Shown here one piece after another: positions 9,045 to 17,142 of a stretch of DNA of 64,000 nt. A program made the position numbers and the translations under genes. The notes beneath the pieces were generated by a model. The model did not search any database. It was not told where the DNA came from and worked only from the letters and a program-made list of their open reading frames with translations. The DNA comes from Scatomonas sp963928055 (GTDB lineage Bacteria > Bacillota > Clostridia > Lachnospirales > Lachnospiraceae): NCBI GenBank assembly GCA_963928055.1, contig CAWVDN010000001.1, positions 620,001 to 684,000 on the forward strand. Direction: 5' to 3'. The stretch's first letter is position 1. Every line of letters starts with the position of its first letter.

Positions 9045-9087
9045 TAGTTTGACTACTAAAGTATATAATATTTCTTTGGATTGTCAA
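9045..9087 (-). promoter_or_regulatory. fab operon promoter with FabT-like operator
   Basis: On the minus strand a consensus -35 TTGACA (9087-9082) is separated by 16 bp from TATACT (9065-9060). The imperfect palindrome AGTTTGACTACTAAAGT (9046-9062) covers the -10 and the expected start site. It resembles the TTTGA-N-TCAAA operators of the MarR-type regulator FabT. With a MarR gene at the far end of the operon, feedback repression is a sensible inference; the protein-site match is not proven. Confidence 0.75.
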
Positions 9088-9114
9088 GCGGAATTCTGCA
9101 CAAAACTGAATTAT

Positions 9115-9150
9115 AAAAAAACAGACTTCCCATTTCTGAAAAGTCTGTTT
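9115..9150 (-). terminator. Terminator of the MBOAT/DHHW operon
   Basis: AAACAGACTT (9119-9128) pairs with AAGTCTGTTT (9141-9150). On the minus strand the stem is followed by a T-run, 30 nt after the DHHW stop. It isolates this operon from the fab promoter. Confidence 0.85.
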
Positions 9151-9178
9151 GTCTGATCCCGAATCTTCTTCCGTTCTT

Positions 9179-10561
9179 TCAGCCTTCCGGGAACAGGGCC
9201 AGCATCTTGCCGCTGCTGCTCTCTGAAAGAGCGTCCGCGTTATTTACAAAGATCACATCCTGCACACTGTTTTCCCGGATGAACTGGGTCAGGTTCCCGG
9301 TGTAATACCGGTAGTCCACCACGTACACGTTCTGGTAGTGATCCACCAGCCAGGGAACGAAGGCGTTGCCGTAGGATTCCTTTACCACCACGCAGGAAGA
9401 TCCATCCTGGATCTGGGGATTGGTGATCCGGGTAAAGGGATTGTCGCCGCCGATAAAGCAGCTGTATTTGGCGCCCTCCCCATAATCGCTCACATCGCTG
9501 ACCACAAACCACTGCAGGGTTCCCCCTTCCGCCTGCTGGATCTCCGCGTCGTTGGTTCCCATGGGGATGTAGGCTTCCACGGTATCCGAGTGATCTCCCA
9601 GGGCTGCCGACTGATTGCTGTAGGCGTAAAAGGTCCCCAGGAACCCCGGGTATTCCCTCTTCTCGAATTCAGACAGCTCGTGGGGCTGGATGCCTTTCTG
9701 CTCCGCGAAGACCCGGTAGGCGTAGTAGGCCCCCAGGGCCGTCCAGTGATGGTCCGTGCGGTAATACAGGTACTCCGCGTTGTGCCGGATCAGTTCCTCC
9801 ATAACGTCCACCCGGCGCACCGCCGGATCCAGCCGGCTGTAAATATACGCAAAAGCGTTTTTTTCAAGGGAACCGCCCATTTTTTCCTGAATGGATTCGT
9901 CCAGACAGACGCCGAAGCTGGTGGGTGCCAGCAGATCGTAGACTGCGGCGCTCCCTCCCAGACGTGCCTGGACCGTATTGAGCATGGAGGCGTAGGCGTC
10001 GGCGCCCCCCTGATTAAAGTAATAGATCTCAAAAGCGGTGTCTCCGGAAAGATACACATCCCCGGCCATCTCCGGCTCCTGATGAATGGTGCCGTCTTCC
10101 AGGGCCTGGGTGGGTTCCGGAGTCTGCTCTGGTCCTGCTTCCGCTTCCGGTTCCGGCGTCGCCGTGATTACCGGGGCCGGCGTTGTTTCCTGGCCGATCT
10201 CCGGCACTTTGTCGCCGGTGGCGTCGGAATGGTTCAGCAGCTGCTCGCCCTGTACCCCGTACAGCCGCTCAAAGCGGGAAGCTCCGCCGATCAGGGATTC
10301 CCGCAGCGGATAGGTATCGGAATACCAGGTGCTTACCCCCTCAAACCAGGAGCCGTCCCAGAGACCGGAGGCCGTAAGCGCCGGAAACTCCTCCAGCTTC
10401 CGCTTCTCCAGCTCTGAGCGCTGGGGCCGCAGGGGCAGGCAGAGACCTACCGCGGTTCCAAGAGCCAGGATCACCGCAAAAACCCGCGCGCCTGCGGCAC
10501 TGACCTTTTTCTTCAGACGTTTGCATCTCTTATAATAATGTTTCAAATGTTCTCTGTTCAT
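9179..10561 (-). CDS. DHHW-family protein (AlgJ/AlgX-like), partner of MBOAT acyltransferase
   Basis: A 460-residue protein with a basic cytoplasmic start, one membrane segment at about 25-45, a Glu/Pro/Thr-rich linker at about 130-165 and an extracellular domain. The DHHW motif in YRTDHHWTALGAYYAY defines the family, relatives of AlgJ/AlgX (SGNH-like fold) that hand acetyl groups to exported glycans. It follows the MBOAT gene by 35 bp, matching the usual two-gene acylation module. The start has only a weak AAGAAG site and may depend on translation of the gene before it. The target, a surface polysaccharide or teichoic-like polymer, is unknown. Confidence 0.85.
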   Translation of the reverse strand: MNREHLKHYYKRCKRLKKKVSAAGARVFAVILALGTAVGLCLPLRPQRSELEKRKLEEFPALTASGLWDGSWFEGVSTWYSDTYPLRESLIGGASRFERLYGVQGEQLLNHSDATGDKVPEIGQETTPAPVITATPEPEAEAGPEQTPEPTQALEDGTIHQEPEMAGDVYLSGDTAFEIYYFNQGGADAYASMLNTVQARLGGSAAVYDLLAPTSFGVCLDESIQEKMGGSLEKNAFAYIYSRLDPAVRRVDVMEELIRHNAEYLYYRTDHHWTALGAYYAYRVFAEQKGIQPHELSEFEKREYPGFLGTFYAYSNQSAALGDHSDTVEAYIPMGTNDAEIQQAEGGTLQWFVVSDVSDYGEGAKYSCFIGGDNPFTRITNPQIQDGSSCVVVKESYGNAFVPWLVDHYQNVYVVDYRYYTGNLTQFIRENSVQDVIFVNNADALSESSSGKMLALFPEG

Positions 10562-10596
10562 CTTCTTATTAACACTCGGCCTCCGCCGCCTTCCGC

Positions 10597-12024
10597 TTAA
10601 AATTGGTCATACAGAAAAGGCGTGTAACTGTTTCCCGCCAGCAGCATGGAAGAGATCACCAGCAGGGCTGCCGCCCCGGCAATGGCTGCTCCCCGGAGCA
10701 GCGCGAAGTTGATCCGCCTGCTCTTCATATAAGAATACAGGTAATTGACCAGCCTTTTCCAGAGGGGCGTCACTGCCAGCACCGCCACGATCAGGAACAG
10801 AAAATTGTTCCGCAGGGTCAGGGCTGCCGCTGCGCCGCCGTAGCCCCTTCCGTTCAGGCCCAGCAGGCCCCGGAAGGCCTGGCCCATGGAGGCAAAGTTT
10901 TCAAAACGGAAAAAGATCCAGCCAAAGAACACTACCGCCAGGGTATAGATCCGTCCCAGGGCTTCCGGCATCCGAAAGTTTCTGCGCCTCCAGTAGTTTT
11001 CCAGGACCACAAAAGCAAAATAGTAAAGCCCCCAGAACACAAAATTCCAGCTGGCCCCGTGCCACAGTCCGGTAAGGGCCCAGACGACCAGCAGGTTCAG
11101 GGTGGTACGCTTCACGCTGCAGCGGCTCCCTCCCAGGGGAAAATATACGTAATCCCGGAAGAAGAAGCTTAAGGTCCTGTGCCACCTGGTCCAGAAATCC
11201 TTCACCGACACAGCCATGTAGGGATAGTGAAAGTTTTCCGGATAATGGAAGCCGATCATACGTCCCAGGCCAATGGCCATATCTGTATAGGCGGAAAAAT
11301 CCAGGTAGATCTGCAGCATATAGCAGAGAGAGCCCAGCCAGGCCCCCGCCGCGGGGGCGGAAGCCGCGTTGGACAGAGGCAGGAAGGTCTCCGCCAGTTT
11401 CCCGCAGTGATCCGCCAGAATGGCTTTCTTTCCCAGGCCCACGCTGAAGCGGAGCATCCCCTCCGTGAAGTGGTACCAGCCTCCCTGGCGCTGGGTCAGT
11501 TCCTGGCGCATCTCCCCGTAACGCGCAATGGGGCCCTGCAGACTCTGATGGAAAATACTGGTGTACAGAAGCAGCAGCCAGTAATTATCCTGGGCCTTTT
11601 CCTCTCCTCTGTAAATATCTACTATATAAGAAATCAGTTTAAAGGTATAGAAGGAGATCCCCAGGGGCAGGGCAAACTTCCCCGCGCCCTCCGGCAGATG
11701 GAAAAGCGCCCCGAAGGTCCCCAGGAAAAACCCTGTGTACTTGAAGATCCCCAGCACTGCCAGGAACAGGACCAGGGAAAAGATCAGCCAGTTCTTCCGC
11801 CTTCTGTCCTCCCGGGGATATTTTTCTATCTGCCGACCGCAGATCCAGCCGGCGGCAGTCATGGCCATCAGCAGCAGCAGATAGCGCACTCCTCCCCAGC
11901 AGTAGAAGATCAGCGACGCCGCCAGAAGAACGAGATTCTTTTTCCGGATCCCGGAAACCCGGTAATACACCAGCAAAAATACCGGCAGAAAGAAAAAGAG
12001 AAAAAATAAACTGGAAAAACTCAT
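10597..12024 (-). CDS. MBOAT-family membrane O-acyltransferase
   Basis: A 475-residue polytopic protein similar to AlgI/DltB/PatA. It begins with hydrophobic segments (LFFLFFFLPVFLLVYY) and has the family core around SVKDFWTRWHRTLSFFFRDY and the conserved histidine in GLWHGASWNF near 330. MBOAT proteins take an acyl group, usually acetyl, across the membrane. With the DHHW protein downstream this forms a surface glycan O-acetylation pair. No dltA/dltC or alginate genes are nearby, so D-alanylation is not supported. AAAGGGG precedes the ATG at 12024. Confidence 0.9.
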   Translation of the reverse strand: MSFSSLFFLFFFLPVFLLVYYRVSGIRKKNLVLLAASLIFYCWGGVRYLLLLMAMTAAGWICGRQIEKYPREDRRRKNWLIFSLVLFLAVLGIFKYTGFFLGTFGALFHLPEGAGKFALPLGISFYTFKLISYIVDIYRGEEKAQDNYWLLLLYTSIFHQSLQGPIARYGEMRQELTQRQGGWYHFTEGMLRFSVGLGKKAILADHCGKLAETFLPLSNAASAPAAGAWLGSLCYMLQIYLDFSAYTDMAIGLGRMIGFHYPENFHYPYMAVSVKDFWTRWHRTLSFFFRDYVYFPLGGSRCSVKRTTLNLLVVWALTGLWHGASWNFVFWGLYYFAFVVLENYWRRRNFRMPEALGRIYTLAVVFFGWIFFRFENFASMGQAFRGLLGLNGRGYGGAAAALTLRNNFLFLIVAVLAVTPLWKRLVNYLYSYMKSRRINFALLRGAAIAGAAALLVISSMLLAGNSYTPFLYDQF

Positions 12025-12099
12025 AGAAGCCCCTTTGCCTGTACTGTATTTTTTACAGGAAGACGCCTCCCCGGAGCCTTCCTGCCTGATTCGCGTTCA

Positions 12100-12122
12100 G
12101 AAGCCGGCAGAGTGCCGGCTTC
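12100..12122 (-). other. GC-rich hairpin at the 5' end of the MBOAT leader
   Basis: GAAGCCGGCA and TGCCGGCTTC form a perfect 10-bp stem with a 3-nt loop. It begins about 6 nt after the predicted start of the roughly 100-nt MBOAT leader. No T-run follows, so a 5' RNA-stabilising hairpin is more likely than a terminator. Confidence 0.5.
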
Positions 12123-12134
12123 GCTATAAGATTC

Positions 12135-12162
12135 ATTATACTGGTCTTTCTACTTATGTCAA
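12135..12162 (-). promoter_or_regulatory. Promoter of the MBOAT/DHHW operon
   Basis: Consensus TTGACA (12162-12157) and TATAAT (12140-12135) on the minus strand with a 16-bp spacer. The IS30 element begins 49 bp further upstream, so it leaves the promoter intact. Confidence 0.8.
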
Positions 12163-12197
12163 CAATTAACGACAAATTTCTCCCCTGTTTCCCATCT

Positions 12198-12210
12198 TTT
12201 AAAAAATAAA
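12198..12210 (+). repeat. Direct repeat flanking the IS30 element, left copy
   Basis: TTTAAAAAATAAA abuts the left inverted repeat and is repeated exactly at 13932-13944. It is either a long target duplication or partly part of the inverted repeats, because AAAGGTT continues the symmetry of the ends. Confidence 0.7.
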
Positions 12211-12234
12211 GGTTGAATGAAAAAGTAACTGCAA
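12211..12234 (+). repeat. IS30 left terminal inverted repeat
   Basis: GGTTGAATGAAAAAGTAACT followed by GCAA; 23 of 24 bases match the reverse complement of the right end. Confidence 0.9.
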
Positions 12235-12397
12235 CCAAGTAGAAACCATTAAAAAATCAGTAGGTTTTGAAAATGTTATTGCAGTCAGGAACTGAAATTT
12301 CCCAGTAAGACTGGCTATCTTTTGATATTTTTATTATACTTAAGAAGCAGGAAATATGATGGGATTCGCTTTTTCAGGTATCACAAAAAGACGGCTG

Positions 12398-12426
12398 AGT
12401 TACTTTTGCAGAAGTAACTGCTACCC
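12398..12426. repeat. IS30 subterminal palindrome and GTAACTGCTACCC motif
   Basis: AGTTACTT and AAGTAACT form an 8-bp inverted repeat around TTGCAG. The overlapping GAAGTAACTGCTACCC recurs with two changes at 13831-13846 near the other end (GGAGTAAATGCTACCC). Both copies echo the GTAACTGC core of the terminal repeats, so they may be extra transposase binding sites. Confidence 0.55.
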
Positions 12427-12475
12427 GTCAAACAGTACTTTAATGACGCCTGTACCCGAAGCTAATGTTGTTTGT

Positions 12476-13771
12476 CTATTTTAAGAGTGACGGCTTTAGT
12501 ATCACCTGATCAGCCGATATACTGGTCAGACAACAGAGTTCTATCAGTTTCTTATCCAATAGCATCTGAGCCAGTTCAAATGGGGTGTGGCCATTTAAAC
12601 TGGCTCTTGCTGTGCTGTTGATATGGTTTGCCATCCGTGTGGCGTCTTCCTGGGTAAGACCTGAAAAATGGCTGCCTTTTGGAAGGACATAACGGATGAA
12701 CTCATGATTCTTTTCTAATCTTCCTTTTTGCCAGGATGCCATGGGGTCACAGTAGTATATATGTGTAGTTTCTCCATTCCCGTTTTCCCGTTCAAAGATT
12801 CTCGGATCCTTAAAAGCAGAGCCGTTGTCTGTGAGGATCACAGGGAACAGCTGCCCATAGGATATGGCTCCCAGTCCGTCATAAAGGAAATCAAAGACCT
12901 CTTCGATATATTCTCTGCGATCAGCGGGAAGCAGGAAGACCAGCATAAGCAGGCAGCTCCGGAACAAAAGTGTCAGAAAAACCTTTCCGTCTTTTCCGCC
13001 GGCCCCTTCTACAACGTCCATTTCTACTACGGAAAAGTCCGGGTGCTGTGCCATATAAAGTTCAAAATTAGCATAGGTACGCCCTTTCCTATAACCGGGG
13101 ACTTCTCTGTCACCACGGCGTTTCTGCCGGGGCTTATAGCGTACTTTTCGAGGAAGATCCAGATTAATGGCAGAAAAAAGGTTCTGGTCGATATAGTTGT
13201 ATAAAGTCCTCTGGGAACAGCCGATCAGCTCTTTGTGGGAAAGATAGATATGGGAAAGGGGCTGCCCCTGTTTTAAAAGCGGAGAAATGAGCTTGTCCAG
13301 CTGTTCCAGGGATTCCGGGGTCTGGTTGATGCCGCTGCGGGAAGAAGATTTGACTTCGTGATAGGCGTCATCTGCATATTTTGCCCGATAGAAAAAGAAA
13401 TCATGAGAACAGGAGCGCAGTTTTGGGCATTTGTTACAGACATAAGGCGGCTTTTTGAGAAGGGGGCATATTTTAGGAATGAAGCTTTTACAGTAAAGCG
13501 TACAGCGCTTGCTGCGGCATTTGGAGCAAAAGGCCTCACAGTGTGGGCGTCCACATAGGCCTTTCACCGTGCAGGAGCCAAACTGTTCACATTCCGAACG
13601 CTTCCTTGCCATTTCTGTGGAATAATGGTGCATAACAGAGCGGTGCCTGCATACCTCCCTTGAAATAGTTGTAGCAGACCGGCCAAGTTCTGCAGCAATC
13701 TGGGAGAAACTCCTTCTTTCTTCCAGAAGGGCTTCAATACGGATCCGTTCAGAGAGAGTCAAATGTTTCAT
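12476..13771 (-). CDS. IS30-family transposase
   Basis: A 431-residue DDE transposase. The frame extends to 13819, but the ATG at 13771 (MKHLTLSERIRIEALL) gives the usual IS30 N-terminus with a helix-turn-helix (SFSQIAAELGRSATTISREV). A Cys-rich stretch at about 60-130 with many Cys-X2-Cys pairs looks like a zinc-binding insert. The catalytic residues lie in VVEMDVVEG, VILTDNGSAFKDPR and the glutamate of KGRLEKNHEFIRYVLPKGS. No frameshift or stop interrupts it, so the element may be active. Confidence 0.95.
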   Translation of the reverse strand: MKHLTLSERIRIEALLEERRSFSQIAAELGRSATTISREVCRHRSVMHHYSTEMARKRSECEQFGSCTVKGLCGRPHCEAFCSKCRSKRCTLYCKSFIPKICPLLKKPPYVCNKCPKLRSCSHDFFFYRAKYADDAYHEVKSSSRSGINQTPESLEQLDKLISPLLKQGQPLSHIYLSHKELIGCSQRTLYNYIDQNLFSAINLDLPRKVRYKPRQKRRGDREVPGYRKGRTYANFELYMAQHPDFSVVEMDVVEGAGGKDGKVFLTLLFRSCLLMLVFLLPADRREYIEEVFDFLYDGLGAISYGQLFPVILTDNGSAFKDPRIFERENGNGETTHIYYCDPMASWQKGRLEKNHEFIRYVLPKGSHFSGLTQEDATRMANHINSTARASLNGHTPFELAQMLLDKKLIELCCLTSISADQVILKPSLLK

Positions 13772-13907
13772 AAAGAACCTCCAATCTGCTTCGGGTCTAG
13801 GTTCAGATAGGAGTATCATAAAGCATTGCAGGAGTAAATGCTACCCCTGTTTTGCAGGACTTACTGCAATGGCAAATGCAATAGAAGGTATTTTGGTTAT
13901 CAAAAAC

Positions 13908-13931
13908 TTGCAGTTACTTTTTCATTTAACC
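13908..13931 (-). repeat. IS30 right terminal inverted repeat
   Basis: Reverse-complement match to 12211-12234 with one mismatch. With 13832-13907 (subterminal motif) and the rplY promoter, it accounts for most of the gene-free stretch 13772-14112. Confidence 0.9.
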
Positions 13932-13944
13932 TTTAAAAAATAAA
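13932..13944 (+). repeat. Direct repeat flanking the IS30 element, right copy
   Basis: TTTAAAAAATAAA, identical to 12198-12210, directly outside the right inverted repeat. Confidence 0.7.
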
Positions 13945-13997
13945 CAAAAATTCCTTGTTTTCCATGTGTTTTTTCGTACGATTTATTTCTGTCTGTG

Positions 13998-14006
13998 TGT
14001 TATAAT
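13998..14006 (+). promoter_or_regulatory. Extended -10 promoter of rplY
   Basis: TGTTATAAT is an extended -10 with no good -35 at 17 bp. It gives a leader of about 100 nt. The IS30 right end lies only 66 bp upstream, so upstream control sites could have been displaced. Confidence 0.6.
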
Positions 14007-14112
14007 ACACTTGTAACAAGAAATCGCCTTTGACACGAACCGGAGCAGGAAACGCGTCTTGTTCCCGCGCCAGTCCGCCTGCCGGGCATTCAGATTTTGG
14101 AGGAAAAGACAA

Positions 14113-14694
14113 ATGAATACTTTGAAAGCTGAAAAAAGAGACATGAGTGTAAAGGCAAAAAAACTGAGAAGAGAAGGGTATGTTACCGGAAACTTATTTG
14201 GCCGTGAGATCAGCGGTTCCGTTCCCCTGAAGATCGAAAAAGCCGCCGCCGAAAAGCTTCTGAAGACCAATGGCAAAGGCAGCCAGATCCTGCTGGATGT
14301 GGATGGCGCCGTCCACGATGTCCTCATCAAGGAAGTTCAGTACGATTCCATGAAAAATCAGATCGATGAGATGGATTTCCAGGCCCTGGTAAAGGGCGAA
14401 AAGGTTCATTCCACAGCGGAGATCTTCCTGCTCAATCACGAGATGGTCAACACCGGCGTGGTACAGCAGCTGCTTCACGAGATCGCCTACAAAACGGATC
14501 CTGCCCATCTGGTAGACAAGATCGAGGTGGATGTGAGCGGCATGAAAGCCGGAGATATCCTGAAGGTAAAAGATCTCGCCATCGCCAGAGACGAGAACAT
14601 TGATCTGCAGACCGATCCGGAAGCGGATGTGGTCACGGTAACCGAAGTCCACGCGGCTTCTGAAGCGGAAGAAGACACTGAGGAGAACGCTTAA
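14113..14694 (+). CDS. rplY: 50S ribosomal protein L25/general stress protein Ctc
   Basis: Binds 5S rRNA in the large subunit; in Gram-positives the long Ctc form is linked to stress. The ATG at 14113 follows GGAGGAAAAG, and the protein is 194 residues: an L25 domain (about 1-92, with KRDMSVKAKKLRREGYVTGNLFG) and a TL5-type C-terminal beta domain (about 93-180). The acidic tail EAEEDTEENA is typical. It stands alone between the IS30 element and the convergent nad operon, with which it shares a terminator. Confidence 0.93.
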   Translation: MNTLKAEKRDMSVKAKKLRREGYVTGNLFGREISGSVPLKIEKAAAEKLLKTNGKGSQILLDVDGAVHDVLIKEVQYDSMKNQIDEMDFQALVKGEKVHSTAEIFLLNHEMVNTGVVQQLLHEIAYKTDPAHLVDKIEVDVSGMKAGDILKVKDLAIARDENIDLQTDPEADVVTVTEVHAASEAEEDTEENA

Positions 14695-14713
14695 GCCCGC
14701 CGGGGTTTTGAGT

Positions 14714-14764
14714 AAAAAGAGGATTGGCACAACGGCTTTGAGCCGGTGCCGATCCTCTTTTTTT
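14714..14764. terminator. Bidirectional terminator between rplY and nadA
   Basis: AAAAAGAGGATTGGCAC pairs with GTGCCGATCCTCTTTTT, with an inner CGGCT/AGCCG stem. A-runs and T-runs on both sides allow termination in both directions. It lies between convergent genes. Confidence 0.9.
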
Positions 14765-14777
14765 CAGGGAGAAAATC

Positions 14778-15722
14778 TTATTGTCTTTCTGCTTTCGCCC
14801 CCGTCCCGCGGTCGGAGCGCGTCATCCTTCTGATGCACCGGCCAGCGCCCTCCAGGACAGCACGGGACAGGCAGATCTCTTCCCCGCCCTCCCCCAGAAG
14901 CGTCCGGTACACATCCGCCAGCGTGGTGAGCCGCATATCTCCGCAGACCAGTTTGGGGGACAGCGGATAAAACTTTTTGCGGGGCCAGGCGAACTGCAGA
15001 TGTTCTACAATGCTGTTTTCCGTGCCGATCAGGAATTCCCGGGCGGAAGATTTCCCGGCGAAATCCATAATCCCCGTGGTGGATCCTACGTAATCCGCTT
15101 CCGCAGCCACCTCCGGAGAGCATTCCGGATGAACCAGCAGCAGAGCCTCCGGATGGGCCTCTCTGGCTTTCTTTACATCCGCGGAGGTGACTTCCTGATG
15201 CCGGGGACAGCCTCCCGGCCAGAAGGCAAAGGTTTTCTCCGGCAAATGCTCCGCTACATACTGACCCAGATTGGGATCCGGGATAAAGAGGATCCTGTCG
15301 TTTTCCAGGGTTTTACAGATCGAAAGGGCGCTGGAACTGGTCACACAGAGATCGCACTCCGCTTTCAGCTCCGCGGTAGTATTCACGTACGCCGCTACCG
15401 TATAGCCGGGATACTGTTTTTTCAGTCCACGCAGGATCTCCGGAGTCATCTGCTCCGCCATGGGACAGCCGGCCAGGGGATTGGCCAGCCACACCCGCTT
15501 TTCCGGATTGAGGATCTTGCAGGTTTCCGCCATAAAGCGCACCCCGCAGAGGAGCAGGTTTTTCTGGGGTGCCTTGGCCGCCTGCAGGCTCAGGCCGTAG
15601 GAGTCTCCTGTAAAATCCGCTGTTTCCAGGATTTCCTGACTCTGATATGCGTGGGCAAGAATACACACATCCTTTTCTTTTTTCAAGCGCAGGATTTCTT
15701 CCTGCATCTCATGTACTTTCAT
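14778..15722 (-). CDS. nadA: Quinolinate synthase A
   Basis: Condenses iminoaspartate from NadB with dihydroxyacetone phosphate to quinolinate, using a [4Fe-4S] cluster. The ATG at 15722 is preferred over 15746 because AGAGGA lies at the right distance and the longer start would overlap niaR. The 314 residues contain the expected cluster cysteines: C59 in LLLCGVRFMAE, one in HPECSPEV near 190, and one in KLVCGDMRLTTL near 275. Last gene of the nad operon, 20 bp after niaR. Confidence 0.94.
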   Translation of the reverse strand: MKVHEMQEEILRLKKEKDVCILAHAYQSQEILETADFTGDSYGLSLQAAKAPQKNLLLCGVRFMAETCKILNPEKRVWLANPLAGCPMAEQMTPEILRGLKKQYPGYTVAAYVNTTAELKAECDLCVTSSSALSICKTLENDRILFIPDPNLGQYVAEHLPEKTFAFWPGGCPRHQEVTSADVKKAREAHPEALLLVHPECSPEVAAEADYVGSTTGIMDFAGKSSAREFLIGTENSIVEHLQFAWPRKKFYPLSPKLVCGDMRLTTLADVYRTLLGEGGEEICLSRAVLEGAGRCIRRMTRSDRGTGAKAERQ

Positions 15723-15742
15723 GATCCGTTCCTCTTTTTCTG

Positions 15743-16276
15743 TCACGATTCGTTTTCCCAGGGCTGCAGGGGCGCCAGGAACCCTGCCTGTTTCAGCGCC
15801 TGCTCAATCTGCCGCAGCCGCTCCTCAGAATCCGCCTCCACCAGATGATAATGGTAGCCGTCCGTGGCCGCGGAAAGCTCCCTGGAGGAGGCTCCCTCCA
15901 GGCTTTTCAGAAAATCCCTGACGTCCTGACGGCAGCGGATATCCAGATCCGCCGTCATCCTCCCGTAAACCCGATGGCTGATACTGATATTCCTGACCCA
16001 TCCTCCCAGATCCACAATCAGCTTCAGTTCCTCTTCCGTCCGGTCCGAAGCATGGCGCACCTTGAATTCCCGTGTACATCCGCTTTCCGGATGCTGCATT
16101 ACATAGCCCCGGTACGTGGAAATAATGTGGGGATGGGAGGCCCGGATCACAGCCAGATCCTGAACGATCACCTGACGGCTGACCCCGAAGCGGGCGGCCA
16201 GGTCCCGGGCGGCTGCCGGCGCCTCACTCTCGGATAAAATCCGCAGGATCTCCCTGCGGCGATCGGCGGCGGTCAT
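15743..16276 (-). CDS. niaR: NiaR-type nicotinate-responsive repressor of NAD synthesis
   Basis: A 177-residue regulator with a DeoR-like HTH_11 domain (about 5-60; RDLAARFGVSRQVIVQDLAVI) and a 3H ligand-binding domain with conserved histidines H76, H101 and H143/H145. The frame is open upstream, but the ATG at 16276 overlaps the nadC stop in an ATGA arrangement and gives the family N-terminus. NiaR (YrxA) binds nicotinic acid and represses nad genes in Firmicutes. A matching operator lies at the operon promoter, so it autoregulates. Confidence 0.9.
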   Translation of the reverse strand: MTAADRRREILRILSESEAPAAARDLAARFGVSRQVIVQDLAVIRASHPHIISTYRGYVMQHPESGCTREFKVRHASDRTEEELKLIVDLGGWVRNISISHRVYGRMTADLDIRCRQDVRDFLKSLEGASSRELSAATDGYHYHLVEADSEERLRQIEQALKQAGFLAPLQPWENES

Positions 16277-17142
16277 GCTCCCACCTCCTTTTCCAGAGGG
16301 CGCAGATGCTTCATGGACAGATCCAGGATGGGAGCCGAATGCGTCAGCGCCCCGCTGGATATGTAATCCACGCCGATATCCGCCAGACGGGAGATATTCT
16401 CCCTGGTCACATTGCCGGAGCATTCTGTCCGGGCTCTGCCGGCGATAAGCTTTACTGCGGCCCGCATATCTTCCGGACACATGTTGTCCAGCATGATAAT
16501 GTCCGCCCCGGCCTCCACGGCCTCCCGAACCTGATCCAGAGTTTCCACCTCGACTTCGATCTTCCGCACAAAGGGTGCGTACGTCTTCGCCATTTTTACC
16601 GCCCGGGCCACGCCTCCCGCTGCTCCGATATGGTTGTCCTTCAGCAGTACTCCGTCGGAAAGTCCGGTCCGGTGATTCGCTCCTCCGCCCACTCTGACCG
16701 CGTATTTTTCAAAAACCCGGTTGTTGGGGCTGGTCTTCCGGGTATCCAGCAGAGTGATTCCCGTACCCTCCAGCAGATCCGCCATCCGGCGGGTGTAAGT
16801 GGCGATCCCGCTCATTCGCTGCAGATAGTTGAGAGCCACCCTTTCCCCGGAGAGCAGCACCCGGATATCTCCCTGCAGCACTGCCAGCTTCTGGCCCTTC
16901 TCTACCCTGTCTCCGTCTCTGCAAAAAAATCGGATCTCGGTGGCTTCATCCAGAAGGGTAAAAACTCTGGCAAATACATCCAGTCCGGCAAGGATCCCCT
17001 CTTCCTTGGCAATCAGATCCACCGTTCCCGGACAGGCCTCCGGCATGACTGCGTTGGTGGATACGTCTTCCCCTGGCATATCCTCCCGCAGAGCCTGGAG
17101 GATCAGGTCGTCCGCGTTTAATTTTCGGCTGATTTCATTCAT
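16273..17142 (-). CDS. nadC: Nicotinate-nucleotide pyrophosphorylase (carboxylating)
   Basis: Converts quinolinate and PRPP to nicotinate mononucleotide. The 289 residues match the family, with DTRKTSPNNRVFEKYAVRVGG and NHRTGLSDGVLLKDNH forming the substrate pocket (about 135-175), then a TIM barrel with VEVETLDQV and IMLDNM. It overlaps nadB by 8 bp and niaR by 4 bp, so translation is coupled along the operon. No missing residues were noticed. Confidence 0.95.
   Translation of the reverse strand: MNEISRKLNADDLILQALREDMPGEDVSTNAVMPEACPGTVDLIAKEEGILAGLDVFARVFTLLDEATEIRFFCRDGDRVEKGQKLAVLQGDIRVLLSGERVALNYLQRMSGIATYTRRMADLLEGTGITLLDTRKTSPNNRVFEKYAVRVGGGANHRTGLSDGVLLKDNHIGAAGGVARAVKMAKTYAPFVRKIEVEVETLDQVREAVEAGADIIMLDNMCPEDMRAAVKLIAGRARTECSGNVTRENISRLADIGVDYISSGALTHSAPILDLSMKHLRPLEKEVGA

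Larger units (their letters stand above)
12211..13931 (-). mobile_element. IS30-family insertion sequence, complete
   Basis: A 1721-bp element bounded by 24-bp inverted repeats (12211-12234 and 13908-13931) that differ at one base; their shared inner part is AATGAAAAAGTAACTGCAA. One transposase gene fills most of it. It lies between the divergent promoters of the MBOAT operon and rplY and disrupts neither coding region. The AT-rich target and lower G+C of the transposase differ from the flanking genes. The exact outer boundary is uncertain by about 4 bp, because TAAAGG also matches at both ends. Confidence 0.9.

Noticed and set aside
9179..12024. dlt operon (D-alanylation) suggested by the MBOAT gene
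   Set aside because: No dltA or dltC is present, and the DHHW partner points to O-acylation of an exported glycan.
12100..12122. Intrinsic terminator upstream of the MBOAT gene
   Set aside because: The hairpin lacks a T-run on both strands and lies downstream of a strong promoter.
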